Assembly (NCBI RefSeq): GCF_016745275.1
Contig: NZ_JADOEP010000016.1
Span: 1-64,000, forward strand
DNA length: 64,000 bases
Direction: 5' to 3'
Source: Enterococcus sp. BWB1-3
Lineage (GTDB): Bacteria; Bacillota; Bacilli; Lactobacillales; Enterococcaceae
Shown here: positions 8,284 to 17,624 of the stretch, piece by piece
How positions within the stretch are numbered: position 1 is the stretch's first letter
How the letters are laid out: each line of letters opens with the position of its first letter
Position numbers and translations under genes: made by a program
Notes under the pieces: model-generated
The model's input: only the letters and a program-made list of their open reading frames with translations
What the model was told of the DNA's origin: nothing
Databases searched by the model: none

Positions 8284-9738
8284 ATGACCTTGAGACAGCT
8301 ACTGTCTAACCATGATTTAAAATTATTAACCTTATTAGAAAAATTGAATAAAAATCGCGGTAAGAATTCGTTGAAGAAACTCAGCAGCTCTCTAACAATT
8401 CCTATCCGCACTATCTCAACATATATTCAAGAATTTAATGGGTATAATCTCCCCATATACATTTCTTCTGATAACCGAGGAGTACGCCTAATAATTCCAA
8501 AAGAACATTCTTTTCGATATATCTACAGCGTAATTTTTAAAAATAGTTTAGAATTATCTGTACTTCAACAAATATTTTTAGCTGAAAACATGTCTCTGGA
8601 TGAATTAGCTGAAAAGAATTTTGTCAGCACTTCGACAGTTAAACGAGCTATTTCAAGAATCAAACCTGTTTTAAAGAAGGAAGGTATTATCATTTCCGGA
8701 TCTAATCTCTCAATTACAGGAGACGAAGAGAAGATTAGACAATTTTTAAATTATTTTTATGATGAAAAATATTTTAATCTGGAATTTTTGACTAAGGAAC
8801 AAGAACACTACTTACATATATTAGTTCATGACTTATTTCATCAAAGAGGGATAAAAATTTATAAAAATCAAGTGAACAAATATATTCGCTGGATATATCT
8901 CAATTCCATACGTATTAAATACAATCATCGAATTTCTCTTAAAAATTATCGCTTCAGCTCAAGTAAACTATTGTCGGATGAAGTATTTGTAAACAGCTTC
9001 CACTCTCTATTTGGTATTCCGCTAACCTTAGAAATAATCAATGACATGTTTTATCAACTAAATAATTATTACTATTACCATTCCTATAATCAGATAGAAA
9101 AAATGTTAGCGCAATCAAGCGAATTAAAACACCAAGTACAAACGATTAAAACAAATTTACATAATATATCAATTGATTTAAGAATTGATTTACCAGACTC
9201 TACCAAACAAATGTTAACACTGGATTTCATGAATATCTTGCAATTTAGAAACTCACGAACCTTCATTCTCTATAATCGCAGAGAGATTTTTCTAGAGCAT
9301 TTATCAACTAAGTACCCTCATATAAAAGATTATCTTTCTTCTTATGTCGTCAATCTTATGGCTCCTGATGCATCACAATCTGAAGTCAATGAATTAATCT
9401 ACATCCTAATTACCCATTGGTATGAGCTCTACAATCGTCTCCATAAAATTGAACACTGTATCGATATTTACATTTTTGTTGATACTGACTTAGAACATGC
9501 ATTGTTCATAAAAAAAGAATTAGAAAATCATTGTCGCTACAATATTAAATGCCATTTAATGATGGATGATGAGCCAATTACCATCCCTGATACAGCAATT
9601 TTAGTTACCTCTGTAGCTGCTACACCAAAAACTATAAAAAATGTTATTTGTTTTTCTGATTATTTTAGTGATCGCAATTGGTACGACTTAAACAATCAGA
9701 TAAGAAAAATCACTATGGAAAAAGAGACTGGGGCATAA
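8284..9738 (+). CDS. Mga-family helix-turn-helix regulator
   Basis: About 484 aa. The N-terminal ~160 residues hold two helix-turn-helix units: one at residues ~25-55 (LKKLSSSLTIPIRTISTYIQEFN) and one around 105-130 (MSLDELAEKNFVSTSTVKRAISRI) followed by the winged part (KKEGIIISGSNLSITGDEEKIRQFL). This is the Mga/AtxA layout. The C-terminal region (IYIFVDTDLEHALFIKKELENH...) looks like the degenerate EIIB-like end of these proteins, and the middle would be PRD-like, suggesting PTS-linked control. Start ATG at 8284 (GTG just before is an alternative). It faces a PTS operon across a bidirectional terminator, but is not clearly its regulator. Confidence 0.8.
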   Translation: MTLRQLLSNHDLKLLTLLEKLNKNRGKNSLKKLSSSLTIPIRTISTYIQEFNGYNLPIYISSDNRGVRLIIPKEHSFRYIYSVIFKNSLELSVLQQIFLAENMSLDELAEKNFVSTSTVKRAISRIKPVLKKEGIIISGSNLSITGDEEKIRQFLNYFYDEKYFNLEFLTKEQEHYLHILVHDLFHQRGIKIYKNQVNKYIRWIYLNSIRIKYNHRISLKNYRFSSSKLLSDEVFVNSFHSLFGIPLTLEIINDMFYQLNNYYYYHSYNQIEKMLAQSSELKHQVQTIKTNLHNISIDLRIDLPDSTKQMLTLDFMNILQFRNSRTFILYNRREIFLEHLSTKYPHIKDYLSSYVVNLMAPDASQSEVNELIYILITHWYELYNRLHKIEHCIDIYIFVDTDLEHALFIKKELENHCRYNIKCHLMMDDEPITIPDTAILVTSVAATPKTIKNVICFSDYFSDRNWYDLNNQIRKITMEKETGA

Positions 9739-9868
9739 GCGCTCAGTTTCAAACACCAAATAGATATCATGCATCATCTACTCTGACAATAAGAAGGAAT
9801 TCACGAAAATAACAAGTAGTGACTTAATCTTAATAGAGAGTGATAGGTTATTTCATAATAAAATGAGA

Positions 9869-9909
9869 ATGGGACTGAGAAATTATTTCTAATTTCATCA
9901 GTCCCATTT
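9869..9909. terminator. Bidirectional terminator
   Basis: AATGGGACTGA pairs with TCAGTCCCATT around an AT-rich loop; A/T tracts on both sides. It separates the convergent regulator and PTS operon. Confidence 0.75.
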
Positions 9910-10050
9910 ATCATAGAGCACTTACGTACCAATAACAGCAGGAAACAAAAGAGCTTTTTGCTTCTGTTCCACCATTTATTCGGATTTTCCAAATAGTATT
10001 GGTCTGGAAATTATTTATACCCCAAACCCTTTTCAGGATTAACTACTTTC

Positions 10051-11892
10051 TTAGTTCTCCAGTAATTTTTGACCAGCTAGAACCTCTCCGTTAACAACAA
10101 TTTCAATATTGTGATAGTCTGTAGAATTAGTTATCACTATTGGTGTAACTGTACTTTTTTTATGTGCTTTGATAAACTGTTCATCAAATAAAAGTAATTC
10201 TTGTCCAAGCACTACCTTGTCGCCCTGTTTAACCAAGGGTGTAAACCCTTCACCATTTAATTCAACCGTATCCATTCCAATATGAATTAAAATTTCGGCT
10301 CCTTCTTCTGAGACAATACCAATAGCATGATTTGTAGGAAATAGAAGAGTTACTGTACCGCTTACCGGTGCTATTACTCTTCCTTCACTCGGCAAAATGG
10401 CTACCCCTCGTCCCATAGAACCAGAAGAAAATACAGGGTCATCTACCTTTTCTAAAGAGAGCAGTTTACCACTCATTGGAGAAAAAACAGTAATTTTTTC
10501 GCTAACCACTGACGGCTTTTCTTCATTGGCAGCTATCTCTTTCTTAATACGTTTATCCTCTTGACCTTCATCGAAGCCTAAAATAAATGCTAATATAGCA
10601 GCTATTACGAAGGCAGCTGATAAACCAATGATACCCATCATAGCACTTGATTCAATACCGTCTCGTCCAATCATATTTGGTATAGCAAGAATACTAGCAT
10701 TGAATGCAAATGATTTAACTCCAAAAAATGCAATGACTCCCCCTCCAATTGCTCCACCAATTGAAGCAGCAATGAACGGTTTTTTCAACGGTAATGTGAC
10801 ACCATATACCGCAGGCTCCGTAATCCCAAACAAAGCAGTTAATGAGCTTGATGCAGCAAGACTTCTCATGTTTTTATCTTTTGATTTTAAGAAGACACCG
10901 AACGCTGCACCTGATTGGGCAATTACTCCGGCAATTGACATTGGCAATAAACTATCATAGCCTAATGTTGAAAAATTAAGCAGCGTTAATGGAACAAAGC
11001 CCCAATGCATACCGAATACAACTAATATTTGCCAGAAGCCTCCCAATATTCCCCCAGTAATTAACGGACTAAATTCATAAAGACCATTTACCCCCTTACT
11101 TAAAATAGAACCAATTACTGTGCCTAAAGGACCAATTAATATATACGTAAGCGGAACCATAATTATTAGCGTCAATAACGTAACACCAAAAATTAAAAAT
11201 TTCGGTACTATTTTTTTAAAGAGCCCTTCTACATAACGCTGAACAAGAACTGCTAAAATAATTGGAAAAACCGTTGACGTATAGCCTGCGCCATAAATAA
11301 CCGGTAAGCTTATAAAAGTAAGATCGGCAGTATTTTCAATTGGGTAAACCATAGCCATAGCTAACGCCATTGCTATATACTGATTTGTTTTAAACTTTTT
11401 AGCGGCTGTAAAAGCAATTGCAATAGGTAGGAAACGAAAGAAAGCATCCCCAGTAGCGTTTAATAATGTATAAGTTCCTGTTTCAGCAAATTCAGGTGAT
11501 AAAAACACCGCCAGACTTAATAATCCTTTTAATACCCCAGTACCAGCTAATACTGTTAAAAAGGGAGTAAAAATAGAAGAAACAATATCAATAAATTTGG
11601 CAACCAGCCCTTGTTTCTCACCGGTTGTCTCATCGCCTGCAACATTCCCGCCCATCACATCTAATAAACTTTCATAAACAGTACTTACCTCATTCCCGAT
11701 TACAACCTGATATTGTCCGCCGCTTCGAACAATTTGAATTATTTCAGACATTTTTTTTAATTCTGAAGTAGAGGCCACATCTTCATTTTTCAAACGAAAG
11801 CGTAGTCTTGTCGCACAATGAAAGACGTCATTAATATTCTCTTTTCCTCCAACTCCTTCTAAAATTTTTTGAGCTAATTCTTTATTATTCAT
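10051..11892 (-). CDS. PTS transporter EIIBCA, beta-glucoside/amino-sugar type
   Basis: 613 aa with domains in the order B-C-A. EIIB (1-80) holds the phosphorylated Cys in FHCATRLRFRLKN. EIIC (about 105-450) has about ten membrane helices and the GITEPAVYGVTLPLKKPF motif. EIIA (about 470-610) has the glucose-type active His in ILIHIGMDTVELNGEGF. It imports and phosphorylates a beta-glucoside-like sugar. The gene follows the DUF871 gene by 11 nt, making a two-gene operon; that partner suggests a substrate containing an amino sugar such as a MurNAc glycoside rather than a plant glucoside. Substrate is inferred. Confidence 0.88.
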   Translation of the reverse strand: MNNKELAQKILEGVGGKENINDVFHCATRLRFRLKNEDVASTSELKKMSEIIQIVRSGGQYQVVIGNEVSTVYESLLDVMGGNVAGDETTGEKQGLVAKFIDIVSSIFTPFLTVLAGTGVLKGLLSLAVFLSPEFAETGTYTLLNATGDAFFRFLPIAIAFTAAKKFKTNQYIAMALAMAMVYPIENTADLTFISLPVIYGAGYTSTVFPIILAVLVQRYVEGLFKKIVPKFLIFGVTLLTLIIMVPLTYILIGPLGTVIGSILSKGVNGLYEFSPLITGGILGGFWQILVVFGMHWGFVPLTLLNFSTLGYDSLLPMSIAGVIAQSGAAFGVFLKSKDKNMRSLAASSSLTALFGITEPAVYGVTLPLKKPFIAASIGGAIGGGVIAFFGVKSFAFNASILAIPNMIGRDGIESSAMMGIIGLSAAFVIAAILAFILGFDEGQEDKRIKKEIAANEEKPSVVSEKITVFSPMSGKLLSLEKVDDPVFSSGSMGRGVAILPSEGRVIAPVSGTVTLLFPTNHAIGIVSEEGAEILIHIGMDTVELNGEGFTPLVKQGDKVVLGQELLLFDEQFIKAHKKSTVTPIVITNSTDYHNIEIVVNGEVLAGQKLLEN

Positions 11893-11903
11893 GACTGTTC
11901 TCC

Positions 11904-12989
11904 TTACTGTACTAATTTAAATTTTGACCAGGCTTTTAATTTGGGCAGCAAGTCTAACGATTCCTCTGTCAAATGACCAACTAGGTTACATCTTTGCTTA
12001 TTATTAGGAATATCTTGTAAAACAATATGCAGTTCCGCTTTGTATTGTCCAAAATTATTATTTCCAATCACAATATCACCTCTTTTTAACGGCGGACAAT
12101 TTGTTGCGGCAATTGATTCTTCCCTATATTTAAAACGCGGCAAACTTGAACGCAATAAAAATGCTGAACGATCCCCACGATAACTATGTTTTTCCTCCAA
12201 CACTATTTTCTTTTCAATTGGCTGAATATTATTTTCCAGTACTACTTGCAATTGAGGATGTGTGGCAAAATATACTTCCGAAACCTCTGCAAGCTCTTGT
12301 TCACTCGCATACGCATCGCCAATGATGATTGTATCAATCGCTTCATCTAATACATAATATTGAGCTTGATTTCTGATCGTCTGATTTCGGTGTTGTTCCA
12401 ATGTACATAACCCGTCTTGTAAAGGCCATGGTCCTAGTATTGCATTCTTACTTGTGATAAAAGCAGCTGTTTCAAGACTATAGTTTTTAAATTGTTGACA
12501 ACAGGCTTTATAGAATCCTTCATCCAACCCTGAATATTCCATTGGATAAAAATTGTGCGAACCAACTAAATTCTTCTTATTTGGTGAAAATGACATAATA
12601 TTGTCAATATATTTTGTGCCAATACTCATATTTACTTCAATTTTTAAATTATATGCATTGCGCGTCATTTCTGCTTCTTCTCTTCCTGTAAACCCCATAT
12701 CTAAACGAATACCATACGCCCCTAGCTCTGAGAAGAAGGACAAATCTTCATAGCTTACTCCAATTTGGCTAAAAATTTTAGGATTAATATCAACCATAAC
12801 CTCCATACCTAAATTGCTAGCATATTGAACTGTTTCCTTAAAGTTATTAATTACTTGCTCTTCATCTCCTGCTAATTCCAACAAGCTAGTAAAAATCCTG
12901 CGATAACCTAACTGGTACGCCAAATCAATATATGCCTGATCCTTTTCTTGGGTTGTTTTTTCTGGATAAATTGAAATACCTAATGTCAA
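11904..12989 (-). CDS. DUF871 family protein, MupG-type 6-phospho-glycosidase
   Basis: 361 aa. The TIM-barrel N-terminal domain opens with LGISIYPEKTTQEKDQAYIDLAYQLGYRRIFTSLLE, typical of DUF871, and has VGSHNFYPMEYSGL and GPWPLQDGLCTLEQHR further on. The C-terminal ~110 residues form a small beta domain (RGDIVIGNNNFGQYKAELHIVLQDIPN). In Staphylococcus aureus the family member MupG cleaves MurNAc-6-phosphate-GlcNAc inside the cell after PTS uptake. With the EIIBCA gene next door, a role in splitting a phosphorylated disaccharide fits. No MurQ etherase is visible here, so the product's fate is open. Confidence 0.82.
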   Translation of the reverse strand: MTLGISIYPEKTTQEKDQAYIDLAYQLGYRRIFTSLLELAGDEEQVINNFKETVQYASNLGMEVMVDINPKIFSQIGVSYEDLSFFSELGAYGIRLDMGFTGREEAEMTRNAYNLKIEVNMSIGTKYIDNIMSFSPNKKNLVGSHNFYPMEYSGLDEGFYKACCQQFKNYSLETAAFITSKNAILGPWPLQDGLCTLEQHRNQTIRNQAQYYVLDEAIDTIIIGDAYASEQELAEVSEVYFATHPQLQVVLENNIQPIEKKIVLEEKHSYRGDRSAFLLRSSLPRFKYREESIAATNCPPLKRGDIVIGNNNFGQYKAELHIVLQDIPNNKQRCNLVGHLTEESLDLLPKLKAWSKFKLVQ

Positions 12990-13067
12990 TAGACTCCCTA
13001 CTTTCTAATTATTATTATCTTACATAACAATAATCTATGAAAAAAAAACATTCTTCAAGCTCAAAAA

Positions 13068-13078
13068 GTGCATTGCAC
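13068..13078. promoter_or_regulatory. Short palindrome upstream of the DUF871-PTS operon
   Basis: GTGCATTGCAC is an 11-bp perfect palindrome 79 nt before the DUF871 start. It could be an operator half of an RpiR- or GntR-type repressor, but it is short enough to arise by chance. Confidence 0.25.
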
Positions 13079-13234
13079 CATGTTATTTATGATCGTCTCG
13101 TTTTATAAATTAGATATACAATCTACTTGTAAATAATCAGAAATAAAAAATATCAACGATTCCACCGTCGCAGAAATTAGAATACTCACTGAATTCATCC
13201 TAGTCGTTATCAACATAAAGACATTCACAAGCTT

Positions 13235-13270
13235 ACTACTGAACTATTTACCTTTGGATTTCTTCATTGC
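13235..13270 (-). other. Seven-codon mini-ORF with a perfect ribosome binding site
   Basis: On the minus strand AGGAGG and 7 nt precede ATG, then MKKSKGK and TAG. It lies directly after the hairpin at 13301-13340 and upstream of the DUF871-PTS operon. It may be a leader peptide or the leftover 5' end of a lost gene. Confidence 0.3.
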
Positions 13271-13300
13271 ATTTCCTCCTAAAATTTGTTGTTTCACCAT

Positions 13301-13340
13301 AAAAAAATCACCCATGAATAGATTCCCATGAGTGATTTTA
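13301..13340 (-). terminator. Intrinsic terminator (minus strand)
   Basis: AAATCACcCATG pairs with CATGaGTGATTT; on the minus strand a run of seven T follows. No minus-strand gene lies just upstream, so it ends an unknown transcript or acts as an attenuator in the leader of the downstream operon. Confidence 0.6.
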
Positions 13341-14400
13341 GTTCCCGTTTATTTTAACGTATCATTACTTCCCAGCACTCTGACCAAATTATAATTTATA
13401 TTAAAAGATAGCCTGTAAATGATAGTCAATGATAGAGAATTTTAACTTGTATGCTTCAATGATAAGAACGAGCAGCTTCGTATCTGCCAGTCCTATTTGT
13501 GTAAGAATCTCTAATGAGACGGTATGTGTCCGACGATCAGATTAGTTAACAACTCATTCCTGTATAAAGATCTTGCTCCTACGCTTCTTCGAATACTCGT
13601 CGCATGGTCGGCCCCTGTCTTATGCTTATGTAAGATCTTGCTCCTATCTACTTCGAAGGATCGTTGCCTATCCAGTTTTATCCACTCTGTAAAATGGTAT
13701 TCTTATTTTTATTGAAGTAAAAATATTTATCACAAATTCCATTTTAGAGGATACATCTATCAGTTTTATCGCACTTGAAAATGACAGGGTTATCGACCTC
13801 TGTTTTGGAATAAAAAAGTCTTGGATCAAAAGATTTGAATACTACATTTATGAGTAGTGTATTTCTACAGAATGATAGGGAGCTGGTTTAGGAAGTACCT
13901 TTTTGAATGCTGGTGAAAAGCTTCTTGGAATATGTAGTCTGATATTGAATACAAAAAAAGTCCCTGCCAAGCCTTCTATCTTAAAAATGATTTCAAGAAG
14001 CTCTCAAGTTTAACGGATATGATTCATTCCCCAGAAGCTAATATTTTAATAAATCACTTGAGGAAATAGGAGTTTATTATCAATATTCAACGAATAACTG
14101 ATAGAAGCTTCCCACATTTAACAAAATAATAACGATGATTTTGAAATTCATCGTTGATTTGTTTCCTTTTTTACTTTTAGGGGAGGAATCACTGTATTGG
14201 GAAATAGTCTAGTAATGAACCTTGCTCGAATGTTTATCCATGACGCTCATTTTTCCAGTTACTTTATAAACAACTCATTCTATTATTTAAATCAAGCTTA
14301 AAATAAAATCACATTCTAACATCTTCGACCTTTCTCCGCCAATTTTCTGATACTTTTGAGCTGACGTGGTAAAATGAAGACACAAGATATGTATAGGAGG
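13341..14400. other. About 1 kb without an intact gene; dispersed repeats
   Basis: No credible coding region on either strand. Two minus-oriented copies of the dispersed repeat family lie at 13568-13606 and 13633-13668. The rest is AT-rich decayed sequence, with the ribosome binding site of the next gene at 14394-14400. Confidence 0.45.
13568..13668 (-). repeat. Two copies of a dispersed GCGACGAGT repeat
   Basis: Read on the minus strand both copies end in GTAGGAGCAAGATCT or ATAGGAGCAAGATCT, and the copy at 13568-13606 begins CATGCGACGAGT. The same core recurs at 27957-28037 and 59969-59992. Confidence 0.5.
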
Positions 14401-14408
14401 AATTTATC

Positions 14409-14648
14409 ATGGAAGAAACAATCTTTTTTAATTTGGGAAACGCTATCGCTTCAAGCAAAGATGAAAAGGAACTAATTAGAACGGCACAGATTGAACATGA
14501 TAATCGAAAAATGAAAGGTCGTCTTGTTATTGTTGAAGATCCTGAGAACGGTGAACAGCTGCTCTTTGATTTTTCTGATGCAGAAAATAATCCGGATAGT
14601 GGAAAAAAATTTATTATTAAACAATCACTGGAAAACGAAAAGCAATAA
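14409..14648 (+). CDS. Conserved-looking small protein, unknown
   Basis: 79 aa, acidic and soluble, no membrane segment. It starts at an ATG with TAGGAGG 8 nt upstream. The central part (GRLVIVEDPENGEQLLFDFSDAEN) would form beta strands around acidic turns. I do not recognise a family. It stands alone, convergent with the lacD-containing operon. A TGATAC/TAAAAT-like promoter is plausible 40-70 nt upstream. Confidence 0.65.
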   Translation: MEETIFFNLGNAIASSKDEKELIRTAQIEHDNRKMKGRLVIVEDPENGEQLLFDFSDAENNPDSGKKFIIKQSLENEKQ

Positions 14649-14762
14649 CAGACTTATCCCCATAACCAGGTACATAAAAGAAAAGGCGGTCCTGCTATGA
14701 ATGTGGAGTATCTGAAAAAAGCTTGCTCTCACTTTCCTGTCTGTCCTTCTCAAGCACTCTTC

Positions 14763-15749
14763 TTATTCACACGCCAATTTATCAAACCACGAAGAGGCTG
14801 TTTCTGCCAAGACTTCATTCAGCTCTTCAATATTTTGCCGACCTTCCTTTTTCAACCATGCAATTGTCTCTGCTTCATCGGCTGTTGCAAACTGCTCCAC
14901 ACCTTTTGCCCAGGTTGCCCGACCGCAAAGAACTCCATTAAACATTGAACCAGCTTCTTTTGCAAAGCGCAGAGTTTCCTGGAATAGCTGTGAGCTGACC
15001 CCGGCACTTAGAAAAATAAACGGCAGGTCTGTTGCTTTGCTTTGTTCTTTAAAGTATCCCATTGCTTCTTCTTTTGTGTAACAGCTTTCTGTTCCATAAC
15101 CTTCCACAAAATTCATATTCACAGGGACCTCCACTTTCAAAACATCCACATTATAGCGTGGATCAGAAAATTCTTTCATCATTTGAATAACCTTCTTAGG
15201 CTTAACCTTTGCGTATGTCAAACTGCTGCTGTCTGAAATTGTCGAATCATACGAAACTAACTCCAGGAAAAACGGTAGCCCTTCCGCAACACATTCTGAG
15301 CCAATCCGCTCCATGTACGCATGCTTTTGTTTATTAATTTCTTCTGGTTCATCAATGTCATAATACAGTAAGAACTTGCAGGCATCCGCTCCGGCTTCCT
15401 TCATTCGTTTCACAGACCAGACATTCAGACTGTCAGGTAAACGTCCCGGAACAGTCGTATCATAGCCGGTTTTCTCATAGGCCAGCAGCAAGCCGCTGTT
15501 TTCAGCACGAGCCTGTGCTGCCGGCAAGCCGTATTCAGGATCTAAAAGTATAGATGTTGCAAATGGTGTCAGTTCTTTTGAGACTAATTCTTTAAACACT
15601 TCAATATCCTGCCGGCCTGCTTCTTTTCCCAGTGCCTGAAACATTTTCTTCAATGCACCGCGCTGATCAATTGCCAACGCGCCAATAACACCCTGACCAT
15701 TTCCTGTGTTCTTTAATTTTTCATATTTTTCCTGACTAATTGTTCTCAT
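14763..15749 (-). CDS. lacD: Tagatose 1,6-diphosphate aldolase (class I)
   Basis: 328 aa, full length for LacD. Family motifs: GVIGALAIDQRGALKKMF near the N-terminus, CKFLLYYDID, and DVLKVEVPVN, whose Lys is the Schiff-base residue; LSAGVSSQLFQETL binds phosphate, and GVLCGRATWAKGVEQF follows. It splits tagatose 1,6-bisphosphate into dihydroxyacetone phosphate and glyceraldehyde 3-phosphate; LacD enzymes often accept fructose and other ketohexose bisphosphates as well. It is the last gene of an operon with a ketohexose PTS and a LacC/FruK-type kinase, 3 nt after the EIIA gene. No lacAB isomerase is present, so the entry sugar is probably a ketose. Confidence 0.93.
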   Translation of the reverse strand: MRTISQEKYEKLKNTGNGQGVIGALAIDQRGALKKMFQALGKEAGRQDIEVFKELVSKELTPFATSILLDPEYGLPAAQARAENSGLLLAYEKTGYDTTVPGRLPDSLNVWSVKRMKEAGADACKFLLYYDIDEPEEINKQKHAYMERIGSECVAEGLPFFLELVSYDSTISDSSSLTYAKVKPKKVIQMMKEFSDPRYNVDVLKVEVPVNMNFVEGYGTESCYTKEEAMGYFKEQSKATDLPFIFLSAGVSSQLFQETLRFAKEAGSMFNGVLCGRATWAKGVEQFATADEAETIAWLKKEGRQNIEELNEVLAETASSWFDKLACE

Positions 15750-15752
15750 GCT

Positions 15753-16202
15753 CTACTCTCCATCCAAATAATTCGTTAATAGTTCGTTTAAGTCTTCCGG
15801 CGTTTTTGCAGCTTTAAAGGCTTCTTTAAACTCCTGCTTCATCAGCATCCGTGCAATTTTTGATAATAACTGCAAGTGAGTGGTGCCCGCTTCTCCATCA
15901 GGAATAAACAGTGCAATCGCATAAAATATCAGCTCTCCATCCAAACTATCCCAATAGATTCCTTCTGTAAAGGTTGTAATTATGACACTCGGCTTTGTAA
16001 TTGCTGCACTTTTTGCATGAGGAATAGCAAAACCGTCCATCATTCCGGTTGTTCCCTCTGACTCCCTTATCTTTAATGCTTCCAGAACAGCGGCTGAAGA
16101 ATCGGTAATCGCCAATTCTTCTGTTTTATCCGCTAAAAATTGAAAGACTTCTTCTTGATCTGCAAACGTTCTTTCCAAGAATATATGATCTTTACTAATC
16201 AT
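15753..16202 (-). CDS. PTS EIIA component, fructose/mannitol type
   Basis: 149 aa, one PTS_EIIA type-2 domain. The phosphorylated His lies in GFAIPHAKS (near residue 63), preceded by REsEGTTGMMD and followed by FTEGIYWDSLDGE and LFIPDGEAGTTHLQLLSKIARML, all typical of FruA-type EIIA. It passes phosphate to the EIIB domain of the neighbouring EIIBC protein. It lies 15 nt downstream of that gene and 3 nt before lacD, so cotranslation is likely. Confidence 0.92.
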   Translation of the reverse strand: MISKDHIFLERTFADQEEVFQFLADKTEELAITDSSAAVLEALKIRESEGTTGMMDGFAIPHAKSAAITKPSVIITTFTEGIYWDSLDGELIFYAIALFIPDGEAGTTHLQLLSKIARMLMKQEFKEAFKAAKTPEDLNELLTNYLDGE

Positions 16203-16217
16203 TGCTTATTTCGCCCC

Positions 16218-17612
16218 CTAGGCTGCTGCTTTTTCAACTCTGCGTTTTTGAATCATTCCTAAAATGACTCCGCCGACAATCGAACCAATCAAGATAGCCA
16301 CTACCCATAGCAGTCCATGAGTAACTACCGGCAGAACAAGAAATCCGCCATGCGGTGCAGGAACCTGTACTTTGAACATATAGGTCAGCACCGCTGCAAT
16401 CGAAGAACCCAGCATCATTGTAGGTAAAACACGCAGAGGATCTTTTGCAGCAAAAGGAATCGCTCCTTCTGTGATATGTGTGCTTCCCAGAATAATATTT
16501 ACCAGTCCGGCATTGCGGTCACTGCTGTCAAAGTACTTTCTAAACAGAATCACAGCAACACCCGTAATCAGCGGTGGTGCAATACACGCAGCTGATACCC
16601 CTGCCATAAATGTGGTATTTCCTTCTGCCAGCAGGGCTGTTCCTGTCACATAAGCTGCTTTATTTACTGGACCACCCATATCAAAGGCACTCATACAGCC
16701 GACAATAATACCTAGAATCAGCGGGTTTGAATCTTGGAAGCCTGACAGAAAATCCATCATTGCCTGGTTGACTGCCGACATCGGTTCAGAAACCAGCGTC
16801 ATAATTATCCCGGTGATAAATACGCCCAAAACCGGATATAAGAAAATTGCTTTTAGTCCATCCAGTGATTTTGGCAATGAGCTGAATAATTTCATCAGTC
16901 CTAATACAATATATCCTGCTAGAAATCCAGAGATGATTCCACCCAGAAATCCGGTTCCGCCATTTGATGCAACTAAACCGCCGACAAAACCAACAACCAG
17001 TCCGGGTCTCTTAGCAATCCCTTCAGCAATAAAGGCAGACAAAATCGGAACCATCATCCCCATTGCCAGGCCACCGACATTCATCAGCTGAGCAGCAAAT
17101 TCATTGTACTGGTCACTACTTGGATCAGCTGAGTAAATCCCAAACAAGAAAGAAATGGCTACAAGCACACCGCCGCTGACAACAAACGGCAGCATATGTG
17201 AAACTCCGTTCATCAGATTTTTGTAAATATTGTGCCCAATCCCGCTGGATGTTTTCTCATTACCTGTTGCCGCCTCAACATTCTCACCTTTTCGAATAGA
17301 GCCTTCTCCTGCCAAAGCATCTTTAATGAGCTGATCTGCATCTTTAATTCCTTTACTTACAGAGACTTCGATGACACGTTTTCCTGCAAAGCGCTCTGCC
17401 TGTACATCTTTATCTGCTGCAATAATTACTGCATCTGCATCGGCAATTTCCTTATTTGTCAGTGTATTTTCAATTCCCACCTGTCCATGTGTTTCCACTT
17501 TAATTGAAACACCGTGATTTTTTGCCGCCTGTTCCAAAGCCTCCTGTGCCATATACGTGTGCGCAATTCCCGTCGGACATCCTGTTGCAGCAATAATTTG
17601 GTACTTCGTCAT
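16218..17612 (-). CDS. PTS EIIBC component, fructose family
   Basis: 464 aa. EIIB (1-100) begins with ATGCPTGIAHTYMAQEAL; Cys11 is the phosphorylation site. A linker (to ~125) leads to EIIC with about nine membrane helices and the motifs GGFLVLPV, AFDMGGPVNKAAY and GSTHITEGAIPFAA. It imports a ketohexose and phosphorylates it at C1. The kinase gene precedes it by 12 nt. The separate EIIA and the LacD neighbour point to tagatose or a related ketose rather than plain fructose. Confidence 0.92.
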   Translation of the reverse strand: MTKYQIIAATGCPTGIAHTYMAQEALEQAAKNHGVSIKVETHGQVGIENTLTNKEIADADAVIIAADKDVQAERFAGKRVIEVSVSKGIKDADQLIKDALAGEGSIRKGENVEAATGNEKTSSGIGHNIYKNLMNGVSHMLPFVVSGGVLVAISFLFGIYSADPSSDQYNEFAAQLMNVGGLAMGMMVPILSAFIAEGIAKRPGLVVGFVGGLVASNGGTGFLGGIISGFLAGYIVLGLMKLFSSLPKSLDGLKAIFLYPVLGVFITGIIMTLVSEPMSAVNQAMMDFLSGFQDSNPLILGIIVGCMSAFDMGGPVNKAAYVTGTALLAEGNTTFMAGVSAACIAPPLITGVAVILFRKYFDSSDRNAGLVNIILGSTHITEGAIPFAAKDPLRVLPTMMLGSSIAAVLTYMFKVQVPAPHGGFLVLPVVTHGLLWVVAILIGSIVGGVILGMIQKRRVEKAAA

Positions 17613-17624
17613 GTTGTTTCCTCC

